From the NCBI RefSeq assembly GCF_002094305.1, contig NZ_LWTX01000003.1, positions 549,297 through 613,296 on the forward strand: a DNA stretch of 64,000 nucleotides. The letters are read 5' to 3'. Both the position numbers and the translations under genes were made by a program. The first letter of the stretch is position 1. Each line of letters starts with the position of its first letter. The notes under the pieces are model-generated. The model worked only from the letters and a program-made list of their open reading frames with translations. It did no database searches and was not told where the DNA came from. Shown here piece by piece: positions 1-8,605 of the stretch. The stretch comes from Prescottella equi (GTDB lineage: Bacteria; Actinomycetota; Actinomycetes; Mycobacteriales; Mycobacteriaceae).

Positions 1-1
1 C

Positions 2-973
2 GGCGGCATGCTGAGCTACGACGAACTCGAGCAGGCGATCCACTACGTCAAGGACCGGACCGACGCGTCCTTCGGTGTCAACCTGCGCGCCAATCAGGAA
101 GACATCGACAAGCGACTCGATCTGCTGATCCGGTCCGGGGTCAAGGTGGCGTCGTTCGCGCTGGCCCCCAAGCGGGACCTGATCGCGAAGCTCAAGGACG
201 CCGGACTGGTGGTGGTGCCGTCGATCGGTGCCCGCCGGCACGCGGAGAAGGTCGCCGAGTGGGGCGTGGACGCCGTCGTCGTGCAGGGCGGCGAGGGCGG
301 CGGCCACACCGGCGCCGTCCCGACCAGCCTGCTGCTGCCGCAGGTGGTCGACGCGGTCGACATCCCGGTGATCGCCGCGGGCGGTTACTTCGACGGCCGC
401 GGCCTGGTCTCGGCCCTCGCGTACGGCGCCGACGGCATCGCGATGGGCACCCGCTTCATGCTGACCAGCGATTCCCCGGTAGCGCAGGCAGTCAAGGACG
501 TCTACCTGTCGAAGTCGGTGAACGACACCGTCGTGACACTGGAGATCGACGGTGTGCCGCAGCGGGTGCTGCGCGCCGGCACGATCGACCAGCTCGAGTC
601 CACCCGCGGACCCCAGCGCATGCTGAGAGCGCTGCGCAATGCCGTTGCGTTCCAGCGTCTGTCGGGAACGCCGTGGAAGGACATGATCCGCGAGGGGCTC
701 GAGATGAAGAAGAGCCACGAACTCGGCTGGCGGCAGGTGGTCATGGCCGCGAACGCGCCGATGCTCTACCGGTCGGCGCTGGTCGACGGCAACGCAGACA
801 TCGGCGTGATGGCAACCGGGCAGGTGGTGGGCCTCATCGACGACGTCCCGAGCTGTGCCGAACTGATCGACCGGATCGTGCGGGAGGCGGAGTCCGTACT
901 TCGCCGGCTCACCGCTGTGGACGAGCGCGCCGAGCGCACAACCGAACTCACACTTCCACGAGGAGACATCTGA
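2..973 (+). CDS. Nitronate monooxygenase-family flavoprotein, 5' truncated
   Basis: FMN-dependent TIM-barrel protein of the nitronate monooxygenase / 2-nitropropane dioxygenase family. Members either oxidise alkyl nitronates or, in catabolic clusters, work on CoA thioesters (IpdC of steroid C/D-ring breakdown belongs to this family). The frame is open to the window edge (Gly-Gly precede the first Met), so the N-terminal flavin-binding start is missing. Seen: FGVNL, the glycine-rich QGGEGGGHTG loop, AAGGYFDGRG and the GADGIAMGTRF phosphate-binding segment. Its TGA overlaps the next ATG (TGATG), so it is probably translationally coupled to the SDR and belongs to the operon running to 6665. Calling it IpdC specifically would be inference only. 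Confidence 0.85.
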   Translation, partial: GGMLSYDELEQAIHYVKDRTDASFGVNLRANQEDIDKRLDLLIRSGVKVASFALAPKRDLIAKLKDAGLVVVPSIGARRHAEKVAEWGVDAVVVQGGEGGGHTGAVPTSLLLPQVVDAVDIPVIAAGGYFDGRGLVSALAYGADGIAMGTRFMLTSDSPVAQAVKDVYLSKSVNDTVVTLEIDGVPQRVLRAGTIDQLESTRGPQRMLRALRNAVAFQRLSGTPWKDMIREGLEMKKSHELGWRQVVMAANAPMLYRSALVDGNADIGVMATGQVVGLIDDVPSCAELIDRIVREAESVLRRLTAVDERAERTTELTLPRGDI

Positions 974-1848
974 TGAACCAGTTGAAGGATCGAGTGATCG
1001 TGGTGACCGGTGCCGGTCGCGGTATCGGTCGCGAGCACGCGCTGTTGGCCGCCGCCGAGGGCGCCCGGGTGGTCGTCAACGACACCGGCGCCGGGCCGGA
1101 CGGCAAAGGCGCGGACCCGTCGCTCGCGCATCAGGTCACGGACGAGATCACCACGGCAGGCGGTGCCGCGGTCGCGAACACCGCGGACGTCACGACCATC
1201 GAGGGCGCGCAGAGCCTGCTCGACACCGCGCTCGGCAGCTTCGGTGAAGTGCACGGCCTGGTGAACAACGCCGGTGTGCTGCGAGATCGCATGTTCGTCA
1301 ACATGAGTGAAGACGAGTGGGACGACGTCATCACCGGGCAGCTGCGGGCCACGTTCGCGCCGTGTCGCGTGTTCGGCGCGCACTGGCGCGACCGGTCGAA
1401 GGCCGGAGACGACGTCAAGGCGTCGATCGTGAACGTATCGAGCACGTCCGGGCTGCTCGGCGCAGTCGGGCAGAGCAACTACGGCGCCGCCAAGGCCGGC
1501 ATCGCGTCGCTCACGGTGATCCTCGCGCAGGAGTTGGAGCGCTACGGGATTCGTGCCAACGCCATCACCCCCGTGGCCCGCACCCGGATGACCGAGAACG
1601 TGCCCGGCATCAAGGACATGGTCGCGAAACCCGCCGACCCCAACGAGTTCGACGTCTACCACCCCGGGAACGTCTCGCCCGTCGTCGCCTACCTCCTCAC
1701 CGAACAGTGCCCGGCGAACGGATCGGTGTTCTACGCCAAGGGCGGCGAGATCCGGCAATTCCTGGGCTGGCAGTACGGGAAGGTCCTCGACAAGGGCGCC
1801 CGCTGGACCGTCGACGAACTGGTGCAGGAGATGAGCGGACTCGTCTGA
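973..1848 (+). CDS. SDR-family 3-hydroxyacyl-CoA dehydrogenase-like oxidoreductase
   Basis: NAD(P)-dependent short-chain dehydrogenase of 291 residues. The Rossmann motif TGAGRGIG is at residues 12-19, LVNNAG lies near residue 95, and catalytic Tyr/Lys sit in YGAAKAG near residue 175. The 290-residue length and the C-terminal part resemble the dehydrogenase domain of bacterial and peroxisomal multifunctional enzyme 2 (17beta-HSD4-like). With the two MaoC-type genes downstream this suggests 3-hydroxyacyl-CoA oxidation in a beta-oxidation cycle. The start is set by AGGAG at about 961 and the TGATG overlap. The substrate is not readable from sequence. Confidence 0.88.
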   Translation: MNQLKDRVIVVTGAGRGIGREHALLAAAEGARVVVNDTGAGPDGKGADPSLAHQVTDEITTAGGAAVANTADVTTIEGAQSLLDTALGSFGEVHGLVNNAGVLRDRMFVNMSEDEWDDVITGQLRATFAPCRVFGAHWRDRSKAGDDVKASIVNVSSTSGLLGAVGQSNYGAAKAGIASLTVILAQELERYGIRANAITPVARTRMTENVPGIKDMVAKPADPNEFDVYHPGNVSPVVAYLLTEQCPANGSVFYAKGGEIRQFLGWQYGKVLDKGARWTVDELVQEMSGLV

Positions 1849-1885
1849 GTCCGAACCATACCGACACAACCCATCTGGAGAGAAC

Positions 1886-2332
1886 ATGGCAAACGCAGAT
1901 GCCGTCGGAGTCGAGGGCGTACCGTTCGACCTCGACGTCGAGCGGGGCAAGGTCCGCGAGTTCGCACGAGCGACGCACTCGACCAACCCCGACTACCTCG
2001 AACGTGAGGACGCGGTCTCCCCGCCGACGTTCCTCACCACCACACTGCACTGGCAGCCGCCGGAGGGAAACCCCTGGAAGGCTGTGGAACTCGACGGCAA
2101 GCGTGGTTTGCACGCCGAGCAGCAGTACGAGTTCTTCGGCCCCCCGCCGAAGGCCGGCACGCGCCTGCGGTGCACCTCCCGGATCACCGACGTCTACACC
2201 AAGCAGGGCCGGCGCGGCGGTGAGATGACGTTCGCGGTGATGGTCACCGACTTCGTCGACTCCACAGGCACACTCGTGGCCCGCGCGACCATGACCGGTG
2301 TCGAGACCGCCCGACCCGCGACGGAGGCATGA
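1886..2332 (+). CDS. MaoC/FAS1-like dehydratase N-terminal-type hot-dog protein
   Basis: Protein of 148 residues with the hot-dog fold of the FAS1/MaoC dehydratase N-terminal family. It has the family's usual beginning (FDLDVERGKVREFARAT, residues 11-27) and conserved PPTFL and GLHAEQQYEF segments, but not the catalytic Asp-His pair of active MaoC subunits. In mycobacteria such proteins form heterodimeric enoyl-CoA hydratases with an active MaoC partner (ChsH1/ChsH2 and HadAB types), and such a partner follows here with an ATGA overlap. GGAG lies 7-8 nt before the ATG. Inferred role: structural or substrate-tunnel subunit of a heteromeric enoyl-CoA hydratase acting on a bulky acyl-CoA. Confidence 0.8.
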   Translation: MANADAVGVEGVPFDLDVERGKVREFARATHSTNPDYLEREDAVSPPTFLTTTLHWQPPEGNPWKAVELDGKRGLHAEQQYEFFGPPPKAGTRLRCTSRITDVYTKQGRRGGEMTFAVMVTDFVDSTGTLVARATMTGVETARPATEA

Positions 2333-2739
2333 TGACCGCGACCCTGACCGTTCCCGAGCCCTGGACCGTCGGACCGGTGAGCCGCACCGACTTCGTCCGC
2401 TACCAGGGGGCGTCCGGGGACATGAACCCCATCCATCACGACCAGACCTACGCGGAGGCTGCCGGCTACAAGAGCCCGTTCTCGGTGGGCATGTTCCAAG
2501 CCGGGCTGCTGGCCACCTACGCCACCGACTGGCTCGGCGCCGAGAACGTTCGGTCGTTCCGCGTGCGCTTCCTCGAGCAGGTGTGGCCCGACGACGTGCT
2601 CACCTGCACCGCGCAGATCCTGCGTCGATACGAGGAGGGCGGTGAGACCAAGGTCGACCTCGAACTCGACTGTGCCCGTCAGACCGGCGGGCTCGCGGTC
2701 AAGGCGTGGGCGACGTTCGTGGCTGGAGCAGCGGCGTGA
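2329..2739 (+). CDS. MaoC-type enoyl-CoA hydratase, catalytic subunit
   Basis: Hot-dog-fold hydratase of 136 residues with the hydratase-2 signature GDMNPIHHD at residues 30-38; Asp31 and His36 are the expected catalytic pair. It adds water across a 2-enoyl-CoA double bond. The ATG (2329, with a second at 2332) overlaps the TGA of the preceding FAS1/MaoC-like gene, and its own TGA overlaps the GTG of the next gene (GTGA). The three are therefore likely translated in fixed ratio. It probably forms a heterodimer with the product of 1886-2332 and hands 3-hydroxyacyl-CoA to the upstream SDR. Confidence 0.85.
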   Translation: MMTATLTVPEPWTVGPVSRTDFVRYQGASGDMNPIHHDQTYAEAAGYKSPFSVGMFQAGLLATYATDWLGAENVRSFRVRFLEQVWPDDVLTCTAQILRRYEEGGETKVDLELDCARQTGGLAVKAWATFVAGAAA

Positions 2740-3716
2740 AGGTCCAACTGTGTGAAGTACTCGGTGCTCCGGAGGTACTGCAGTACAGGGACATCGCCGA
2801 CCCGGAGCCCGGTCCGGGCGAGGTGCTCGTCGAGGTGCACGCGGCAGGCGTCAACTTCCCCGACGGACTCGTCGTGTCCGGGAACTACCAGACCAAACCG
2901 GCTCTGCCGTTCGTGCCGGGATCCGAGGTCGCCGGCGTCGTCCGGGCCCTCGGCGCCGACGTCGACGGTGTCGCTGTCGGCGACCGGGTGCTGGCATTCT
3001 GCGGGATGGGCGGCTACGCGGAACTGGTGACGGTGCCAGCGACGATGGTGTTCCCGATCCCGGACTCGATGTCGTACGTCGATGCCGCGGGCTTCGTGGT
3101 GACCTACGGGACGTCGTACCACGGGCTGGTCGACCGGGCCGACCTCGCGGCCGGGGAGACGCTGCTGGTGCTGGGCGCGTCCGGTGGTGTCGGTCTGACC
3201 GCTGTCGAAATCGGAAAGGCGTTGGGCGCTCGCGTGATCGCGGCGGCGTCCAGCCACGACAAGCTGGCGCTGTGTCGCGATCACGGTGCCGACGAGCTGA
3301 TCGACTATTCCGCCGATGACCTGAAGACGCGACTGGCCGACGAGGCGCCCGGCGGCGTCGACGTCGTGTACGACCCGGTCGGTGGCGAGCATGCGCAGAC
3401 GGCGGTGCGCGCGTTGTGCTGGGGTGGAAGGTATCTCACGGTCGGATACGCGTCCGGTGACATCCCGAAGGTGGGTATGAACCGACTACTCGTCAGTGGC
3501 GGTGCCCTCCACGGCGTGCTGTGGGGGGCGTGGGCCAAGCGCTACCCCGAGCGCAACGCCGCGAACATGCGTCGGCTGTTCGATTGGTACGACCGCGGCG
3601 CGCTCCGTCCACACGTCAGCGAGACCTATCCGCTGGCGGACGCAGCCGCGGCGCTGGACGTGGTGATGGGCCGCCGCGCGCGCGGCAAGGTCGTTCTCAC
3701 GAGTGGGAGGAGCTGA
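2736..3716 (+). CDS. Zinc-independent MDR, quinone-oxidoreductase-like NADPH enzyme
   Basis: Medium-chain reductase of 326 residues close to the NADPH:quinone oxidoreductase / enoyl reductase branch. It has no structural-zinc Cys cluster. The nucleotide-binding motif LGASGGVGLTAVEIG lies near residues 144-158, and the N-terminal GroES-like domain contains PGSEVAGVV and GDRVLAF. The GTG start at 2736 overlaps the previous stop; an ATG 30 nt upstream lies inside the MaoC gene and has no ribosome site. In this operon it may reduce an enoyl-CoA or enone intermediate. The acceptor cannot be told from the sequence. Confidence 0.82.
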   Translation: MKVQLCEVLGAPEVLQYRDIADPEPGPGEVLVEVHAAGVNFPDGLVVSGNYQTKPALPFVPGSEVAGVVRALGADVDGVAVGDRVLAFCGMGGYAELVTVPATMVFPIPDSMSYVDAAGFVVTYGTSYHGLVDRADLAAGETLLVLGASGGVGLTAVEIGKALGARVIAAASSHDKLALCRDHGADELIDYSADDLKTRLADEAPGGVDVVYDPVGGEHAQTAVRALCWGGRYLTVGYASGDIPKVGMNRLLVSGGALHGVLWGAWAKRYPERNAANMRRLFDWYDRGALRPHVSETYPLADAAAALDVVMGRRARGKVVLTSGRS

Positions 3717-3719
3717 CGG

Positions 3720-4919
3720 ATGGACCTGTCGCCGAGCCCGGAAGCCCGGGACATCGTCAAGCGCCTCGAGGCGTTCATGGACGAGTACGTGTACCCGGCC
3801 GAGCCGGTGTACGCGGAGCAGCTGGAGGCGTCCGGGCCGCGCAGCCACGTGCTGCCGCCCATCGTGGAGGAACTCAAGGCCGAGGCCCGCCGGCAGGGCA
3901 TGTGGAACCTCTTCCTGCCCGCACTCTCCGGGCTGACGCACCTCGACTACGCCCACATCGCCGAGGTGACCGGCCGGTCGCCGTACATCGCACCGGAAGC
4001 CCTCAACTGCTCCGCGCCGTCGACCGGCAACATGGAGATCCTGCACATGTTCGGCACGCCCGAACAGAAGCAGCGGTGGCTCGAACCGCTGCTCGACGGC
4101 CGCATCCGGTCCGGCTTCGCGATGACCGAACCGGACGTCGCGTCGTCGGACGCCCGCAACATCTCGACGTCGATCGTGCGCGACGGTGACGAGTACGTGA
4201 TCAACGGACGCAAGTGGTGGACCACCGGCGCCGCCGATCCGCGGTGCGAGATTCTCGTGGTGATGGGGAAGACCGATCCGGATGCCGCACCGCACCGGCA
4301 GCAGTCGATGATTCTCGTCCCCGTTGCGACGCCCGGTGTCGAGATCATCCGTTCGCTGCCGATCTTCGGCTACCACGACCAGCAGGGACACGCGGAGATC
4401 CAGTTCACCGACGTCCGGGTTCCGCTGACCAACATGCTCGCCGGTGAAGGCGAGGGCTTCGCGATCGCCCAGGCCCGGCTCGGCCCGGGCCGCATCCACC
4501 ATGCGATGCGCTGCATCGGTATGGCCGAGCGCGGACTGGAACTCATGGTGCGACGCACGATGGCACGCAACGCCTTCGGCGGTCCGATCTCTGACCAGGG
4601 CGTGGTCCGCACCTGGATCGCCGAGTCCCGCATGGAGATCGAGCAGGCTCGACTGCTGGTACTCAAGACCGCGTGGATGATCGACCGGGTGGGCGCCAAG
4701 GGCGCGCAGATCGAGATCGCCGCCGTGAAGGTGATCGGTCCCCGCGTCGCCAGGTCGGTGCTCAACCGGGCGATCCAGTGCCACGGCGGCGGCGGAGTCA
4801 CCGACGACTTCCCGATCGCACGGATGTGGGCGAGCGCACGCATCCTCGGCATCGCAGACGGGCCGGACGAGGTACACATCCGGAGCGTCGCTCGGCAGGA
4901 GCTGCGGAAGTACAGGTAG
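3720..4919 (+). CDS. Acyl-CoA dehydrogenase, ACAD10/11-like
   Basis: FAD-dependent acyl-CoA dehydrogenase of 399 residues. The N-terminal stretch ([13 protein letters not shown]), the [13 protein letters not shown] flavin loop and the C-terminal GPDEVH motif, with the presumed catalytic Glu, follow the ACAD10/ACAD11-type branch, whose members handle branched, 4-hydroxylated or unusual acyl chains. The RQ..F-type FAD segment is diverged ([14 protein letters not shown]). It starts 3 nt after the MDR stop within the same operon. It would introduce the alpha-beta double bond that the MaoC pair hydrates. Family assignment is firm; substrate is inference. Confidence 0.9.
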   Translation: MDLSPSPEARDIVKRLEAFMDEYVYPAEPVYAEQLEASGPRSHVLPPIVEELKAEARRQGMWNLFLPALSGLTHLDYAHIAEVTGRSPYIAPEALNCSAPSTGNMEILHMFGTPEQKQRWLEPLLDGRIRSGFAMTEPDVASSDARNISTSIVRDGDEYVINGRKWWTTGAADPRCEILVVMGKTDPDAAPHRQQSMILVPVATPGVEIIRSLPIFGYHDQQGHAEIQFTDVRVPLTNMLAGEGEGFAIAQARLGPGRIHHAMRCIGMAERGLELMVRRTMARNAFGGPISDQGVVRTWIAESRMEIEQARLLVLKTAWMIDRVGAKGAQIEIAAVKVIGPRVARSVLNRAIQCHGGGGVTDDFPIARMWASARILGIADGPDEVHIRSVARQELRKYR

Positions 4920-5015
4920 GCATTCACGGTCCGGTGGCAGCGCCGACGAAGGGTGTGAGTGCAACCGATCGTGACCGACCGTACGGGTCGATCGAGACTT
5001 CTCAGGAGGATGTCG

Positions 5016-5036
5016 ATGACGGGCATCACGAGGTAG
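5016..5036 (+). CDS. Possible six-codon leader minicistron
   Basis: A very strong ribosome site (AGGAGG at 5004-5009) sits 6 nt before ATG 5016, which opens a frame of only six codons (MTGITR) closed by TAG at 5034-5036. The acyl-CoA ligase GTG follows 6 nt later at 5043 and has only a weak site of its own. This could be a translational-coupling or leader peptide, or a relic of an earlier ligase start, since both frames begin Met-Thr-Gly. Only the layout is seen. Confidence 0.25.
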   Translation: MTGITR

Positions 5037-5042
5037 CGACCA

Positions 5043-6665
5043 GTGACCGGACAGCAGCTTCGCCCAGGTGGGTTCGCCGAAGTACCAGAACACTACGCCG
5101 ACGTGCCGATCAGCGACGTGGTCCGGGAGTGGGCCCGGCAGATCCCCGACCACCCCGCGTTCGTGACACCGGGTCGGACGACGACGTGGGCCGAGTACGA
5201 CCGCCTGGCCGATGCGGTGGCCCGCGGACTTCGCGTGACCGCCGGAGGGTTCCGCTCCCGAGCGGCCCTGCTGTTGCCCGACACGGCCGGCGTCCACGCG
5301 GCTCTGTGCGGGTGCTACCGAGCCGGCCGCGTGGCGGCGGCGATCGGGGCGCGGTCCGGCGTCCGGGAGGTCGCGCACATCATGCGGCGCACCGGCGCAA
5401 CGGTTCTCGTGACGGCACCGGATATCCGTGGCCGGTCGTGGCGGGGACTCGTCGAGGAGTTGCGCGAGTACGGGGTATTGCCGAGGGATGTTGTCGTGGT
5501 AGAGGAAGAGAGCGGTGTCGTCGACCGTCATCGTCTCGGCCCGGGCGTACCCGGTGCCGCGGCGCCCGCGGGTGCCGCGTTCACCACGTCCGAGGTGACG
5601 ATCCTCAATTCGACGTCCGGAACGACGGGGTTGCCGAAGGTGGTTGCCCACGACGAACGCAAGTGGGTCGAGTTTGCGCGGGAGGCGATGCTGGGCGGCC
5701 GGATCGGGCCGGGCGACGTCGTCTGCTCCGTCGTTCCGGCACCCTTCGGCTTCGGGTTGTGGTCGGCGCACTTCCTCCCGGCGCTGCTCGGTGTCCCGGT
5801 GGTGGTGACCGGCCGGTTCGACGTCGACGAGATGGCGACGATGATCGAACGCGAACGGGTGACCGTACTGTGCTGCGTCAGTACCCAGTTCCGGATGCTG
5901 CTGCGTTCCGAGGCGGCCCGGCACCGGGATCTGTCGAGTCTGCGTGTCCTCTACACCGGGGGTGAGCCGGTGCCCTACCGGGATGCCCGCGCGTTCGAGG
6001 AGCGCACCGGCGCCAAGGTGCTGCAGTTCTACGGATCCAACGAGGCCGGTGTCGTGAGCCGCACGACACTCGACGACGACGTCGAGACGAGGTTGCGCAC
6101 GTGCGGCCACGTGCTCGGGTCGGCGAACGTGCGGGTCCTCGACGACTCCGGCGCCGAGTGTTCGGGGCGTCCGCGGCGCGGTCGGCCCGCCGTCCGCGGT
6201 CCGCTGGTGTCCGCCGGGTACTGGTCGGATCCGGCCGCGAACGCCGAGTTGTACACCGAGGACGGCTGGATGATGCTCGGCGACATCGTGGAGATCGACG
6301 AGCACGACCGGGTTCGGGTGGTGGGCCGCACAGCCGATTTCGTGATCCGCGGCGGCAAGAACATCTCGATCGTCGAGATCGAGGAACTCGTCGGCGAGCA
6401 TCCGTCGGTGTCGGAGGTGGCAGTGGTCGGTGTGCCCGACGAGATCTTCGGCGAACGCGCCTGCGCCGTCGTCGTTCCCGTCGCCGGCGGTGAACTCGAT
6501 ACCGAGACGCTCGCACGGTGGCTGCGATCGCGCGGTGTCACCGCCGAATACCTGCCGGAGTATGTCGTCACCGTCGCGAGGCTCGACGTGGGGCCGGGCG
6601 GCAAGACCGACCGCCGGGCCGCGAAGGCGACCGCGCTGGAGTCGCTCAGCCGTACAGCTCGCTGA
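5043..6665 (+). CDS. Acyl-CoA ligase, ANL superfamily
   Basis: AMP-forming acyl-CoA synthetase of 540 residues. The P-loop A3 motif is STSGTTGLPKVV (near residue 194). FYGSNEAGVVS is the A5 motif, GWMMLGDIVEID the A7 region, and KTDRRAAK near the C terminus carries the catalytic Lys. It activates a carboxylic acid as acyl-AMP and then acyl-CoA, feeding the upstream dehydrogenase, hydratase and SDR. The first residues (FAEVPEHYADVPISDVVREW) place it with FadD-type ligases of actinobacterial catabolic clusters. GTG 5043 is chosen because it precedes the conserved N terminus. The last 20 bp overlap the 3' end of the convergent FadD15-like gene. Confidence 0.88.
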   Translation: MTGQQLRPGGFAEVPEHYADVPISDVVREWARQIPDHPAFVTPGRTTTWAEYDRLADAVARGLRVTAGGFRSRAALLLPDTAGVHAALCGCYRAGRVAAAIGARSGVREVAHIMRRTGATVLVTAPDIRGRSWRGLVEELREYGVLPRDVVVVEEESGVVDRHRLGPGVPGAAAPAGAAFTTSEVTILNSTSGTTGLPKVVAHDERKWVEFAREAMLGGRIGPGDVVCSVVPAPFGFGLWSAHFLPALLGVPVVVTGRFDVDEMATMIERERVTVLCCVSTQFRMLLRSEAARHRDLSSLRVLYTGGEPVPYRDARAFEERTGAKVLQFYGSNEAGVVSRTTLDDDVETRLRTCGHVLGSANVRVLDDSGAECSGRPRRGRPAVRGPLVSAGYWSDPAANAELYTEDGWMMLGDIVEIDEHDRVRVVGRTADFVIRGGKNISIVEIEELVGEHPSVSEVAVVGVPDEIFGERACAVVVPVAGGELDTETLARWLRSRGVTAEYLPEYVVTVARLDVGPGGKTDRRAAKATALESLSRTAR

Positions 6666-8493
6666 TCCGATCCGAGAAGTTGTCGACCACCTTCTTGCGC
6701 TTGAGTTTCATGCTGGGAGTGATCTCGCCGTTCTCGACGGTGAGCTCGCGCTCGAGGATCGTGAAGCGCTTGATCTGCTCCCACCGGTTGAGCCCGGCGT
6801 TGAGTTGGTCGACGTACGCGCTCATCATCGCGACCGTGGGACCGGCCGAGGCGATCTCGCGCAGCGGCTTGTCACCCATCCCGTTCTCCACCGCCCACTC
6901 GGCGATGGACTCGCCGTCGAGACTGATGAGCGCGACACAGTACGACTTCCCCTCGCCGTGCACGATGATCTCGCCGACGTACGGGCAGATCCCCTTGAAC
7001 GTGGCGGCGATGGCCGACGGTGCCACGTACTTCCCGTTGGAGGTTTTGAACATGTCCTTCTTGCGGTCGGTGATCCGCAGGAACCCGTTCGCGTCGACCG
7101 TCCCGATGTCGCCGGTGTGGAACCAGCCGTCCGGCTCCAACGCCTCCGCCGTGGCCTGCGGATTCTCGTGATACCCGCTCATCACACCGGGACCTTTGAT
7201 CAGGATCTCGCCGTCCTCGGCGATCTTCACGTCGGTGCCGGGGATCGGCCAGCCGACGGTACCGAACCGGTAGGCGGACGGCCGGTTCACGAGCGACGCC
7301 GCGCTGGTCTCGGACAACCCGTAACCCTCGAGGACCACGATTCCCACCGCGTCGAACCATTGCGCCACATCACGATCCAACGCCGCCGAGCCCGAGATGA
7401 AGAACTTCAGCCGACCGCCGAAGCGGTCTCGGATCTTCTGGAACACCAAACGGTCGGCGATCGCGTACTGGGCCTTCTGCATGCGGGACAACGAGTTTCC
7501 GGACTGCCGCGCCTTGGATGCGGCGAGGCCCACACCCATCGCCCAGTCGAAGATCTTCTCCTTGATGCCGCCTTCCGCCCGCACCGTCCCCTCGATCCGG
7601 GCGTGCGCCTTCTCGAAGATTCGCGGCGCCGCGCCCATGAAGGTCGGCCGCACGACGGCGAGGTTGTCGACGATCCTGTCGACCCGGCCGTCGACCGCCG
7701 TCGCGAACCCGATCTGCAGCGGCAACGTCAGCAACACCTTGCCGAACACGTGGGACAGCGGCAGCCACAGGTACTGGAGGTCGTCGGCGTCGAGGATGCC
7801 GGTCGCGTCGATCGCCGCGGCCTCGTACGTCCACGCGGAGTGGGGCAGCCGCACACCCTTGGGGCGGCCGGTGGTGCCCGACGTGTAGATCAGTGTGGCG
7901 AGGCTGTCGGGGGAGATGCCGGCGATCCGCTCGTCGACGACGTCGGACCGCTCTGCCAGCAGACGCTCACCGAGGGCGGCGAGTTCGTCGAACCCGATCA
8001 CCCAGTCGTCGTCCGGAACGGTGCCGTCGAGCAGGACGACGCGAGCGACGTCGGGGATCTCCTCGCGGTGTTCGCGCAACTTGGCCAGCTGCGCATCGTC
8101 CTCGGCGACGACGATCCGGCTGCCCGAGTTCGCGACGATGAACGCGACGTCGGAGGCAGTGGTCGTCGGATAGACGGTGGTGGTGGCGGCGCCCGCGCAC
8201 ATCACCGCGAGGTCCGCGAGCACCCACTCGTAGCGGGTCGCAGAGGCGAGTGCCACCCGCTGTTCGGACTGCACACCCAGCGCGATGAGACCGGCCGCGA
8301 GTCGTCTGACGCGTTGGCCCACCTCCGACCACGTCACGCTCACCCAGCCCTCGCCACCCGGCCCGGGGTGACGGAACGCCTCGGACCCCGGTGACGCCGC
8401 CACCCGATCGACGAACATCCGGGCGACCGTCGGCGCCCGCTCCTCGATCCTGGTCCAGTCCACGACCTCGTCTGACGCGCGCGAAGCTGTCAT
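6646..8493 (-). CDS. fadD15: Long-chain fatty-acid-CoA ligase, FadD15-like
   Basis: AMP-forming long-chain acyl-CoA synthetase of 615 residues, the length of the FadD15/LCFA-CoA-ligase group. Seen: YTSGTTGRPKGVRLPH, EGYGLSETSAA, GWFHTGDIG and TDRKKDMFKTSNGKYVAP. It activates long-chain fatty acids on the inner membrane face for beta-oxidation or lipid synthesis. The ATG at 8493 has no ribosome site but is preceded by TAAACT ending 7 nt before it, so the mRNA is probably leaderless. It is convergent with the CoA-ligase gene ending at 6665, and the coding regions overlap by 20 bp. Confidence 0.92.
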   Translation of the reverse strand: MTASRASDEVVDWTRIEERAPTVARMFVDRVAASPGSEAFRHPGPGGEGWVSVTWSEVGQRVRRLAAGLIALGVQSEQRVALASATRYEWVLADLAVMCAGAATTTVYPTTTASDVAFIVANSGSRIVVAEDDAQLAKLREHREEIPDVARVVLLDGTVPDDDWVIGFDELAALGERLLAERSDVVDERIAGISPDSLATLIYTSGTTGRPKGVRLPHSAWTYEAAAIDATGILDADDLQYLWLPLSHVFGKVLLTLPLQIGFATAVDGRVDRIVDNLAVVRPTFMGAAPRIFEKAHARIEGTVRAEGGIKEKIFDWAMGVGLAASKARQSGNSLSRMQKAQYAIADRLVFQKIRDRFGGRLKFFISGSAALDRDVAQWFDAVGIVVLEGYGLSETSAASLVNRPSAYRFGTVGWPIPGTDVKIAEDGEILIKGPGVMSGYHENPQATAEALEPDGWFHTGDIGTVDANGFLRITDRKKDMFKTSNGKYVAPSAIAATFKGICPYVGEIIVHGEGKSYCVALISLDGESIAEWAVENGMGDKPLREIASAGPTVAMMSAYVDQLNAGLNRWEQIKRFTILERELTVENGEITPSMKLKRKKVVDNFSDRISELYG

Positions 8494-8500
8494 GGTCCCG

Positions 8501-8506
8501 AGTTTA
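8501..8506 (-). promoter_or_regulatory. -10 box TAAACT of leaderless fadD15-like gene
   Basis: TAAACT on the minus strand ends 7 nt before ATG 8493, placing the transcription start at or next to the start codon. It matches the TANNNT-N6-8-start arrangement seen at six other genes in the window. Confidence 0.5.
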
Positions 8507-8605
8507 GGAACCCCGGGGCAACCCCCGAACGGGAATTCACGGCACGGTTCGGTCTCGAATGCGTACCGTGGATTCCCGTTCGCGGGGCTGGTCGGGAGGG
8601 ATCAC

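Noticed and set aside
3486..6401. 971-codon open frame on the minus strand
   Set aside because: It lies antisense to the acyl-CoA dehydrogenase and ligase, has His/Arg/Gly-rich composition and no domain. It is a GC-bias shadow.
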